Source: Scleroderma bovista (lineage: Eukaryota > Basidiomycota > Agaricomycetes > Boletales > Sclerodermataceae). From it: a stretch of DNA of 64,000 nt. The stretch lies in assembly GCA_037178675.1 (NCBI GenBank), contig JAYMGJ010000407.1, positions 1 to 64,000 of the forward strand. The letters are read 5' to 3'. The position numbers and the translations under genes are program-made. Of the stretch, positions 26,101-38,363 are shown one piece after another; positions within the stretch are counted from its first letter, which is position 1; the number at the start of each line of letters is the position of its first letter. The notes under the pieces are model-generated. The model searched no databases. It was not told the origin of the DNA and saw nothing but the letters and a program-made list of their open reading frames with translations.

Positions 26101-29100
26101 CCTGGTTCGTTTAGCTACAGCATCGTTAGATCCACCTGCCAAGACTGTCCTTGTTCCCCGGGCGCTGGTGTTATTGCAACAAATGGTTGCGTCTACAGGA
26201 TGGAGTGAGGTGACCGTCAAACTAAACTACTTTTCTCGTGCGTTGGAGCAGGTATGTTGCGTATAGATCGGTGGGTCTCGACATCTAATTAGTTGAATAG
26301 ATCGAGTTAGACTCCGAAGCACACCTCAATCAAGCGCTCAGCGCAGCTAAAGTATTGCAGGTGGTTGCAAGTGATAAAGACGACGATTGGTACACCGCAA
26401 ACGCTACCATCTTACAATCCCTCGTGCGTAAAGGTTTGGTAACGGACGAGCCGGGACTCCACGACGCTTTGCACCCAATATTTGAGCGCCTCCTTCGTCT
26501 GTTTCCCTTGCCAGACAGGGACGAAAAGCAGAACGAAATGTCTGACTTCCACAATTTCGTGTACACGGCAATTGAAGACGGTCTCACGAACACCAGCGCA
26601 TTGCGCGGCACCCTTCTCATGTTGGGGTCTGTTGTGGAAGTTGCGGCCGAACGCGTCCAACCATTTTCTGCCTCATTGTTGCGGCTGTTTAGCAAGCTTG
26701 CTAAAGATCACGTCAATTCTGCCCCAAGTACCAGTGGATTTGAAAACGGTGTTCGTTTGATCACCTCTATCATTGATATCTGCAAAGCTACCATTCCGCA
26801 CCTCGGGGAACATCGGAAGGCGTTCTTTGGAGCATTCACAGCACTTACAGAAAAGTCCAAAAGCACCTCCCTATGTCGGTATATGCTTGATGTCATGCGC
26901 GAATGGGTACTGGGGAAAAATGACACTTATCCTACGATGAAAGATAAGGTGAATGTATTGCAAAAGATGGCGGGCTTCGAGTCCCGTGGAGAGCCGCTAT
27001 TCCACAGCTACCTGGAGCTTCTCTACGACATATATACTGAACCTTCCTTGCGAAGAAGCGACCTCACTTCCCGTCTGGAACAGTGCTTCCTCCTCGGTTG
27101 CCGTGCAAAGGACAGCTCTTTGAGAGAGAGATTTATGGACATACTGGACGCAAGCATTCCGCGTTCCCCTTTCGCGCGTCTCGCATATGTCTTGGGAGTT
27201 CAAAGCTGGGAGCCATTAGCGGATCACAATTGGATCTTCATTGCATTGCATCTTCTTCTTGGCTCCATCGAAGCTGAGGTTCCTGTCATTCCGGAACGGA
27301 AACTCTCACTGGATCTCGTGACTGGCTACATTGCCAATCGACAAAAGGCTAGCTCAATCGTTCGCCCGATCCAACGTCTGACATACCTGGATCCCCATTC
27401 TGCACATGACGTCTGGGTCTCCGTATTTTCCGCTACATGGAAATCCCTTTCACGACGAGAGCAAGCTGACCTGACGCTCCACATGATTAACCTGCTGAGC
27501 AGGGACTACCATCTCAAACAAACCGACTTGCGCCCAAACGTCATACAAACCTTACTTAGCGGTGTTCGTTCCTGTAATCCGCCGATGACTCTGCCTCCCC
27601 ATCTAGTGAAGTATCTTGCGAAGACGTACGGGACATGGCATGTCAGTTTAGAACTCCTTGAACAGTCACTCGATTACGCACGCGATGATGATGCTAGCAT
27701 ACGCGACACCATATACGACTCTTTGGCGGAGGTTTACGCAGAGTTGGCTGAAGAAGACATGTTTTACGGACTATGGAGACGCCGATGCTTGCATCTGGAG
27801 ACCAACATCAGCATCGCGTTCGAGCAAAACGGCATGTGGGAGCAGGCTGCATGCACTTATGAAGCCGCGCAAGCCAAAGCCAAAAATGGGGCCATTGCAT
27901 TCTCGGAGACGGAATATTGCTTGTGGGAGGATCACTGGATACTCGCTGCAGAGAAGTTGCAGCAATGGGATACACTTCACGAGCTTGCGAAGAGCGAAGG
28001 CAATGTGGAGCTCACACTGGAGAGTGCCTGGAGGATGAAAGACTGGACGGAACAACGGGAGACATTAGAGGATCAGATTAACCAACTTCCCGACGTTGCC
28101 ACCCCTCGTAGGCGCGTTTTCGAGGCATTCGTTGCCCTTTTAAAGCTACCTGGCGCTCTGGACAAAAATACCGAATTCACTAAGATTCTCGAGGACGCTA
28201 TGCAGCTTTCCCTTCGTAAATGGGTTGGTTTACCACCACACCTTTCCGTTGCCCACGTCCCTTTGCTTCAACACTTTCAGCAATTCGTTGAGCTGCAAGA
28301 AGCTGTTCAGATCTTTGGTTCTCTATCGACGACCAATGCTCAGAACCTGGAGAAGAAATCATCCGACTTGAAAATGGTTTTGCAGGCTTGGAGAGAACGA
28401 CTCCCAAATTTGCAAGACGACATCAGCATTTGGAGTGACCTGGTCGCATGGCGCCAAAATGTCTTCAACGCTATCAACAAAGCGTATATTCCATTGATTT
28501 CCAACAACAATCAGAGCAGCAATGCAGCGTCCACCAACTTCAACACTGCTGGTTATCGTGGCTATCACGAAACTGCGTGGATCATCAATCGCTTTGCTCA
28601 TGTTGCCAGAAAACATGATTTGCTTGATGTCTGTTTCAGCTCCCTCAATAAAATCTATACCCTTCCCAACATCGAGATTTCGGAAGCTTTCCTGAAGCTT
28701 CGGGAGCAGGCCCGCTGCCATTACCAAAAGCCGAACGATCTACAGGCCGGGCTAGAAGTTATCAACAATACCAACCTCATGTACTTTTCGAATCCCCAGA
28801 AAGCCGAATTCTTCACACTGAAGGGAATGTTCCACGCGAGAGCCGGACGATGCGAAGACGCGAATCATGCGTTTACCCAAGCCGTGCAGATGGACATGAT
28901 GCAGGCGAAGGCTTGGGCGGAATGGGGCCGCTATAGCGATCGAATGTTCAAAGAACACCCTACCGAAATGTCACATGCCGCCAATGCTGTCAGTTGCTAT
29001 CTACAAGCTGCTGGGCAGTATAAGAACAGGAAAAGTCGGCCACTCCTGACCCGTGTGCTCTGGCTCCTCAGTGTCGACGACGCAAACTTCACCATTTCTC

Positions 29101-31732
29101 GCGCTTTTGATACCTACAAGGGTGAAGCAGCTTTCTGGTACTGGATCTCCCTCACTCCCCAATTATGTCTTTCCATCAACCAAAGGGAGGCGAAACAAGC
29201 ACGTTATATACTGTTGAACCTTGCGAAATTGTTCCCTCAGGTTCGTACATTTTAGCAATTTCAAACACCAATTAATACTTTTACAGGCTTTATTCTTCCC
29301 GCTGCGAACCACCAGAGAAGACATGGTCTTCGTAAAGAAGCAAGCCGCGGTAGCGGCAGCGGCTCGCGCTATGAACGCAAACCACGGCATGGCAACTAAC
29401 GGCACAAAGCGTGTGGATGGTGATCAAGTTATGCAAGATGCGACGGCAGAAGTCGCTGGAGAAATTGCAAGGCGCGAAAATGGTGTCATGGATACCAACG
29501 GGAATCACCAGTCGTCGCAATCTTCGGCCTCTCAGGGAGACGCGTCTGGCTCAATCGCTTCTTCTTCTCCTCAAACCACCTCGCATACCTCTACCGAAGG
29601 CCAGCCGCCTTACGCCATTCGCCAAGCATGGGAACATGTTGATGAAGTTGTTCAGATATTGAAAACTGCATTCCCTCTCCTCATTCTCAGTATGGAGACA
29701 ATGGTTGATCAGATACTCCAACGATTCAAAGCTACACCGGAAGAAGAAATCTATCGCCTTATCTGCATGCTATTGCAAGACGCTATCCAGGTATATCTCG
29801 CATCTTTCTTTGTGTTCCAATAAGTGATTGATGTACCTCAGACCTATGTAATGCGAACAAACGCTCACGAAGACGATGGTCAACTTGCACCGCATACTAT
29901 CAGTAATATCACTAAAATGGCCACTAACCTAACTGGTGCCGCTAGGGTAGGTCATAGTGTGCTTTCGAAATAATGTTCGGGTAACTTGAACTTCTTGCGC
30001 AATGTAGAAAGAGTACGAGGAAGAATTCCTGAAGAGCAAGCCTACGCACTATGAATATATCCGCCGACTACAGCGCTGGCGTGATCGACAAGAAAAGTAT
30101 CTCGACTCGCGGCCCCGCTTCCAGTCATTGGATCTGCTGAGCCACTATTTAACGGAATTCCAATATAGCAAGCTTGATGATATCGAAGTTCCTGGCCAGT
30201 ATACTGAGGTCAGTTCATCAAGTGGAGATTGGCCAATGCATCGTCCTCACCTAGTTTAGGACAAGGACAGTAATCAAAACTTTGTCCACGTTCAAAGGTT
30301 CGGTTCGAAATTCGAGAATTGCAGATCGCATGGGTACTGCTGGAAGCGTTTCACTGTGCACGGCAATGATCACTCTAAGACATCGTTCTCTGTGCAACTC
30401 CCATCTGGTCGCCACTGTCGTCGTGAAGAGCGGGTGATGCAGGTGTTCCGTATGTTTAACGGGTGTGTAACATCATTTTACTGGCGTTGTATTCATTGAA
30501 ACTCAATACAATGTAGTGCACTGGTCAGAAAGAAGGAAGCGCGAAAGCGCAATCTTAATTTCCATATTCCTGCTGCGATCTCTTGCAGTCCGAGCCTGCG
30601 CTTACTTCAAAACGACTCGTCATACATCACACTCGGAGACATATATGACCGCCATTGTGAGGAACACGGTATAACGCGCGAAGATCCGATCCTTGTCTCG
30701 GGCGAGAAGCTGAAGCGTGTCCTTTTCGACTTCAAGCAATCCACAGGAAGAGCAGTGAGTGTTTTCGTTTTGTTGCAACTGAACCCCATACAAACCTTAA
30801 GCAGCCCAGCAAAGCGGAGTATTTTACACTGAGGAAAGATATCATGGACGAGGTCATCGCCAAACTTGTCCCAGATGACGTGCTTACCAAGGTAATTACT
30901 CTTTTCTATGTGCATTGTAAGGCATATCTCACCTTCTGCTAGTATATGACTCGTGTCATGGAAGGTCCCTCTGATTTATGGAGGATGCGCAAACAGTTCG
31001 CGTTACAAGTGGCTGCTACCAGTTTTATGACCTATGTATTTTGCCTCACGAGCAGATCACCGTCTCGGTTTCACATATCCCGTTCCACTGGTCTTATTGC
31101 CATGAGCGAGCTCCTTCCTGGTACGTAAACCTTGGAAAAAAAGAGGGAACTTTCTAACGTGTGAGTATGTGAGTAGGCGTTGCAAGCCAGGCACCAATCT
31201 TCGCTTCGAATGATGCAGTGCCCTTCCGCTTCACGCCAAACATGCAGAGATTCCTTGGACCCATATTGACTGAGGGTCTCATGGCGACCAGCATTTTAGC
31301 CATCGCTCGATGTCTGACAGAACCTGATGTAATTTTAGGCCACATTTTCTACTCCTTTCAGATTGCTTACTTGACCATACAGTTTGGTTTGGACCAGCAG
31401 CTCTGCTTGTTTGCTCGGGATGAAGTCATGACTTGGTTGCATGGCCGAGGTCAACCATGGACGTTTGATCTCTCGTTCCGAACAAACGTCGCAACAAATA
31501 TTGATGGGGTCATTAAACGTGCAGAAGTCATGGCATGCAAGACTGAGCGAGACCAGGTAAGGGAGGACATTGATGGCGTTTTATGGGAGCTCATAAAGGC
31601 CGATAGGCAATCGCAAATCCTTCAAGCCCGAACACATCACCAGTTGTACAGACAGTGACTAATCTCATTTCCACTGCGACAAACCCGATTCAACTCATGA
31701 GAATGCCTGAAATTTATCATCCTTGGTTCTAA
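20177..31732 (+). CDS. TRA1: TRA1 / TRRAP, PIKK-family pseudokinase of SAGA and NuA4
   Basis: Giant scaffold that binds activators and recruits the SAGA and NuA4 acetyltransferase complexes. The start at 20177 gives MDNIPQLGTAADLEFRAARI. Almost the whole protein (roughly 3,600 residues) is HEAT/TPR repeat solenoid. Recognisable blocks include LGTGVGSRETLRPSAYAALA, the FAT region up to GMFHARAGRCEDANHAFTQA, and the kinase-like domain starting around 30000. The kinase-like domain lacks the usual PI3K catalytic loop and DFG, reading instead STGLIAMSELLPG and AVPFRFTPNMQ, as expected for the Tra1 pseudokinase. The C-terminal FATC ends MRMPEIYHPWF, with a stop at 31730-31732. Introns are frequent at both ends and almost absent in the middle, where exons exceed 2 kb. 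One intron (21190-21238) needs a GC donor. Confidence 0.97.
21190..21238 (+). other. GC-AG intron in TRA1
   Basis: Reading the conserved sequence QARK|DLMVVLRHLIG across this point requires removing 49 nt that begin GCTTGT and end TTACAG. No GT donor in the neighbourhood keeps the frame: the next one, GTGGCA at 21194, is in the wrong phase. GC-AG introns are a known minor class, but they usually have a stronger GCAAGT donor than this one. Confidence 0.65.
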
Positions 31733-31808
31733 TCTCTCAAGTCTCAGTAATAATATTACGCATCATGTACTTTTAGTCATAAACACGTTATTGTGCAAGG
31801 ACAAACAT

Positions 31809-33650
31809 CTAAGAACGGTGGGCACTTCGTACGAATCCTTCCGTTTGGCGGAAGGCATTGATATGTCCCTCACTTTCCAACATCATCTGCATGACTGATG
31901 ACTCAATGGCCCAGGCAAACAATACGGCATATGGCAACGTACCTCTTCGGCCATTTGGTAAATATCGCTACCAGGACGATTATACATCATGGCGTTCGCG
32001 AACATGAGATACACGTCCCTCTGAAACTCCAGAGAGTTAGTTATGACTCCATCTTTCACTCTGGCCTTGATAGTTTTGAGGTCCATCGGGTGTTTAATGA
32101 TCTCGTGATAGTCAGGAGCCTCAGAGCTTTTGATCGGATTGTGGAAAATATTGCCATTGCGATGCTGGGAAATTTGGCTATGGAGCATTCCGATGACTGT
32201 TTGGAAGCGTTTGTTTGGAAGCGTAGGGACTATCTGTGCGTGAGGGCCATGTTCGCTGCTGGTCGTTCCTCTTCTTCGGCCAGATGATCCGACAGCAGAC
32301 TCTGAGAAAGGCTGGGCACCTGGTGTTGCGACTGATAGTGCTTCCAAAGCTTGTTCGTCGATATCAATCGGTGTTGACTCTTCACGAGGCTTTTTCTTGT
32401 CTCGTGCACTATCATCCAAGTTTTCGGTATCAGATGCCTTTCTTTTTCCTTGATGGAAGTGAGAGGAAGGTTAGAGAGGTACGAACAAATACCGACCAAG
32501 CTTCTGACCTTCACGTGGATGTGCCGCTTCTGAAGCCTCTGGTGACTTGAGGGAAGCGATTTCTTCCATGACGGCTGTAGTAGCGGATTCATTGACATGA
32601 ATGGGAACTTCCTTTGTCAAGTCCACATCCATCATGTCGATAGGCGAAGGTTCTGATGGCACATTGGTAAGATCCTCGGGCACAATGACTTCGTCAACTA
32701 TCTGATCTGGGTTGGCATCGGGTATGTCGTATGCTGGACCACGTGGACTAAGTGCCCGTTCTTCTGTATGCAATATCTCTGTTAACTCTGTAGGAGAATG
32801 CCTATCTATTGGTGGCGCCGGCACGTCTTGACCAGTATCTCCCGACAGCTCCGAAGGCCCCTGTGTAAACGGTAACGAGATGCACGCATGATGGATCATG
32901 ACCAGCATACCTGAAAGCCTTGAACTGCGGGCGGCTGTTCCTCCGGAGAAACAGTGGTAAGATTGGGCTCAGGCTCTTCACCAGACAACTTGGCCCTGAT
33001 TTTGACGTCCCAACTTCCACTGCGTATTTCGTTGATCTCTGCAACAAGACGTCTGCAGATACCAATGAGTAGTAGCATAGACGACTGAGGGAATGACGTA
33101 CTTGAATTTGGTTTCCTCTGCGGTGATAAGGTCCCGCAACTCCAAGAGACGTCTCGAGTAATGGAGTTGAGCAAGCTTGAGATTGAGGGGGGCTAATGGC
33201 CTGTGTCAACACGAGTCGAGTAAGAACACGACGATGCTCTCTCACCATGCGGCATGTTGTTGGCATCTGAACTATGGCTGGCTCGTTGAGCAAGGTATCG
33301 CTTGGGTCAAGCATATCAACCTCACCATTCGAGGGATGCGTCGTGCATGAGACGAGTATATATTGCTTTGCATGACTAGAGTACAACCAAAACACTGAGT
33401 GCTACGCATGGGACGCCAAACGAGTAAAGCCAACTTGTGGAGAGAAGAACTGGTTTGGCCGAGCCAAGGCAGGGTGTTTTGAAACCACTTTGGAGACCGT
33501 TGGCCAAGCATTGGTACCGTACTCGTAGGTGGCTTGGGCGAGGATGAGTCGTTCGATGGTCGACAGACTGTCGTGGTCCAGGTCAGAAAGCGGTGAGCTG
33601 CGGGGCGACGAAGACGCTGTGCGTCGCGTTGGGAGCGCGTCAGACGCCAT
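31809..33650 (-). CDS. bromodomain protein, BRD8-like (putative NuA4 subunit)
   Basis: Probable homologue of BRD8 (S. pombe Bdc1), an acetyl-lysine reader in the NuA4/TIP60 acetyltransferase complex. The start at 33650 (MASDALPTRRTASSSP) is chosen over an in-frame ATG at 33680. The N-terminal exon has a SANT-like segment, IERLILAQATYEYGTNAWPT and ARPNQFFSPQ. A coiled segment follows (RRLLELRDLITAEETKFKRL), with EINEIRSGSWDVKIRAKL, then an acidic disordered linker. The C-terminal bromodomain contains IFHNPIKSSEAPDYHEIIKH, PMDLKTIKARVKDG and the acetyl-lysine asparagine region FANAMMYNRPGSDIYQMAEE. The last exon ends FRQTEGFVRSAHRS at 31809. The N-terminal plus C-terminal architecture is what points to BRD8 rather than to BET proteins. 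It is tail to tail with TRA1 (76 bp apart). Confidence 0.83.
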
Positions 33651-33776
33651 CGACGACGCCGAAACCGCCTGGCCGCGCAAGCCTTTGTTGGAACCCGGGA
33701 TTCGACTGCCATATTAGGAAACTCTCACCATTTAACCCCCGCTCACTTGGTTCGACCCTCTTTCTCCTCGTCCACC

Positions 33777-35248
<1,472 letters not shown>

Positions 35249-35524
35249 TTCTGGTTCAAGATCAATGAGTTTGTGCAGACCTCTTATTGGTTACCATCCT
35301 TTGTAATATAATGTTTTATCTGACACGTCGCTGCTTGCATCATCATTTATGCATTTACTATGATCTTATCGCGAGTTGTGAATTCAAATGAGTTGGTCAG
35401 AAGTCCACATGAATGTGGCTATGACATCAGACCTCTCTGAGCAAGCTGCTCCGATCACGCTCTTACCTTTGAACAAGTACTTTTACCTTCGCACCATTTA
35501 GTCCACAAAGCCAACAGATTTACC

Positions 35525-37740
35525 ATGGATATAGATGACGAACACTCTGCAGAAAGGGACCTCGATGACACCTTTGAACCCCTGCTCTCAGTGAATAGTA
35601 GTCCCCTCCAGCTATCGTTGTCTTCTACTACGTCTATCTCCTTTGGCGACCTACCCCCATTCTCAACAAAAATACAGAATTGGAAGAGACACCAGCTAAG
35701 CGACGTTTGGGCTCGACAACTAGACAGAGTCAATGTTCTTGGGAGCAGCGACCACGGCCACCGTGGGTCAGTAGTCCCTTTATCGACGGTCATAACGCTC
35801 TGGTTCCACTGGCCCTTTGTCAAATCAGATGCGTCAATGCCCTGAGCTGGGCACAAAATGGTGAATGGCTTATTAGTAGTGGGGATGATCAAGAGTGCGT
35901 ATCAATTCAATCACCAAGCCCCTGACACTTTGACTCGCATCGCAGCATACGAGTATGGAGAATGGACCCATCCACCGATGCCAACGAATACCCGTTTACA
36001 TGCCAGTCAGTGATACACACCGGACATACTCATAACGTATTCAATGCGCAGATGCTACCCCATTCCTCCCGAATGTAAGACCATCTCCATTCATTACCGT
36101 TGTGGATCTGACCTTATCACCATCAGTGCGACTGTCTCTGGGGACAGACAAGTTCGTGTGTTTGACGTGGGGGAAGGCATAGGTCGCTCGCCCACGGGCA
36201 GTGAGATGACTTACCCAGTCCACCAAGCCTGCATCCGAGTTCTTCGCTGTCACTCTGGCCGTACGAAGCGCATCATCACAGAGGATAGTCCTGATCTCTT
36301 CCTCACTGTAGCCGAAGTTCGTCGAGTGGTTATCCCGGTGATGTTGGGTGCTAACGAATCTGTCTACGGAGATAGGACGGTACTGTCCGTCAACATGACT
36401 TGAGGACGCATCACGTATGCGGGGACCGTGGGTGCCCAGCACCCCTCGTGAAACTTCCGCATGAACTATCGACCATCGCATTGTCCCCACTCACACCGTA
36501 CCAGTTCATAGTTGGGGGAGAATCCCCCTTCGTAAGTCCCCTGCCCTCCTTATCGTTCCCATCTCCAGGTTTCTAAACTCGAAAAGGCACACTTGTTTGA
36601 TCGGCGCCATATCAGTCGTTACCTACGAGAAGAATGGGGTATGTCTCCCTCCGCTCGTGATGCTACAACATGTGTCAGAAAGTTTTCGCGACGTTCACGA
36701 GCACGCGGAGAGCTCAAAGGACATGAGCATATCACTGGTGCAAGGATATCGACTCACAATGGTCACGAGGTACGGTCGCTCCGGTTGAGGTGGCAATTGG
36801 TTCACATCTAATGACATCGGCAGGTGCTGCTGTGTGAGTAATTTGCTTGTGATCGCCATGGCTTTAATTTCTGGCACTTTAGCTTTCAATTCCGATGCAG
36901 TGTACCTTTACTCCACTCGTGACGAGCCAGGTAATATTGAAAGCTTGGGAAAGGCAACCATACTTCACCCAAATCCGAAGCGCAGGAAATGTAGTAGGAT
37001 TGGTGTCGGTACCTCGCCATCATACCGCTCTCGCCGTCATGAGGAGGTAGCAGACAGTGAATCAAGAAATGCAGAAAGTGCGACCATGAACCTTCATGAC
37101 GATCTCGATATTACCGATGATTCTGAGGACGAAACCGAAGACGAGGACCTCACAATCAGTACCGACGAACAGGATGACGTACCATTTATCTATCCTCGCT
37201 TGCGGTTTGCAGGGCACTGTAATGTCGAAACCATCAAAGACGGTGGGTCATCTGGGCAATCCAAGCGACATGCACGTTGATCTTTTCCATTGCAGTCAAC
37301 TTTCTAGGTCCTTACGACGAATATGTTACCTCCGGCTCAGATGATGGAAACTTTTTTATCTGGGACAAGTCTTCTGGTGAACTTGTGGACATTCTCGAGG
37401 GCGATGGGAGCGTAGTGAACGTTATCGAGGGACATCCAACACTACCCCTTATCGCCGTCAGCGGCATCGATACAACAGTTAAGGCGAGCGAAATGGTTTT
37501 AATTGGCAGCAGGTCATGCATATCTGATGAGTGTCTTAGTTGTTTGCACCCTCGCGTGGTCCTGCCAAGTTCTCCAAGCTGGGGCAATCGGACACCATTA
37601 TGAAGCGCAATGCCAGCACCTCACGTAGGGGAATGTCTGCTAGTGCAGAGATTGCCCATCTTCTCATGCATTATGATCGACTGCAGACGCTGAGGGATGA
37701 GAGTGGGGATGTTCGACTTGCGCAATGTATTAATCAGTAG
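35525..37740 (+). CDS. WD40 protein, DCAF6/DCAF8-like (putative CUL4-DDB1 substrate receptor)
   Basis: WD-repeat protein resembling DDB1- and CUL4-associated factors, which bring substrates to CUL4 ubiquitin ligase. The start at 35525 gives MDIDDEHSAERDLDDTFEPL. The WD repeats are interrupted by a long acidic insertion, a DCAF6-like layout. Recognisable repeats are GCVNALSWAQNGEWLISSGD, GHTHNVFNAQMLPHSSR, VSGDRQVRVFDVGEG, a degenerate set ending LLSFNSDAVYLYSTRDEPG, and YDEYVTSGSDDGNFFIWDKS near the C-terminus. The stop used here is at 37740. A possible 48-nt intron just before it (GTATTA to ATCAAG) would instead extend the protein to a stop at 37860 through YYPAGSWWMEDSFTSFLRR, which is attractive. 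The exact family member is uncertain. Confidence 0.7.
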
Positions 37741-38363
37741 ATAGTTTATTAATGGTATAGGCACTTCAATCAAGTCAGTTATTACCCAGCTGGTTCTTGG
37801 TGGATGGAGGACTCATTCACGAGCTTCTTGCGACGACGAAAAACAAGTTTGATGATATGACTCGACAGGTCCTCTTTACCTCGCCCGTCCAACATCTGCG
37901 CTCTGGGTTAAACTTTCACGACTTGATGAGTTACTGCTAGCTTGCTGTGGACCTGTGGTACTAGTTCCCACTTCAAGTCAAGCTTCAAGTCACCACTCCC
38001 CACTACGCACACATTTGGCATCATCAACTCCAGGCCTCATAGACTGAAGCATCGTCGTACGGAGTATGTTGTAAACCCTTGAACCCGTCGTCGTCGTTAT
38101 GTAAGTTGCACTCTGCGCTTCGACTGTCTACGGCCAATTCTTGCTCCAGTTTCGCTGACAACACAGACATTTTCTCCTGCTTTCCTTCAGCGAATTTACA
38201 TTCCCCGACTATTGTCTGTCAGTGTTGCTTGAGTCTTTATCAGTTGCTGGATTGCTTTCGTTTGGTGTCCTTGACCCCAAGGCGTGTTTGCTTCGCCCAC
38301 GTCACTTTTTACTCGTTCTTCTTGTTCCACTCTGCTCTTAAACACTCAACACAAGCTCCATCC
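37741..38363 (+). promoter_or_regulatory. intergenic, upstream of the CTK1 gene
   Basis: About 620 bp, or about 500 bp if the preceding gene extends to 37860. No supported gene. The 3' half (38150-38360) is pyrimidine-rich, typical of basidiomycete promoters and leaders. The plus-strand open frame 38079-38507 overlaps the CTK1 first exon in a different frame and resembles nothing. Confidence 0.5.

Noticed and set aside
33745..33765. tRNA B-box-like GGTTCGACCC
   Set aside because: No matching A box or cloverleaf around it; it lies in the PEP4 promoter.
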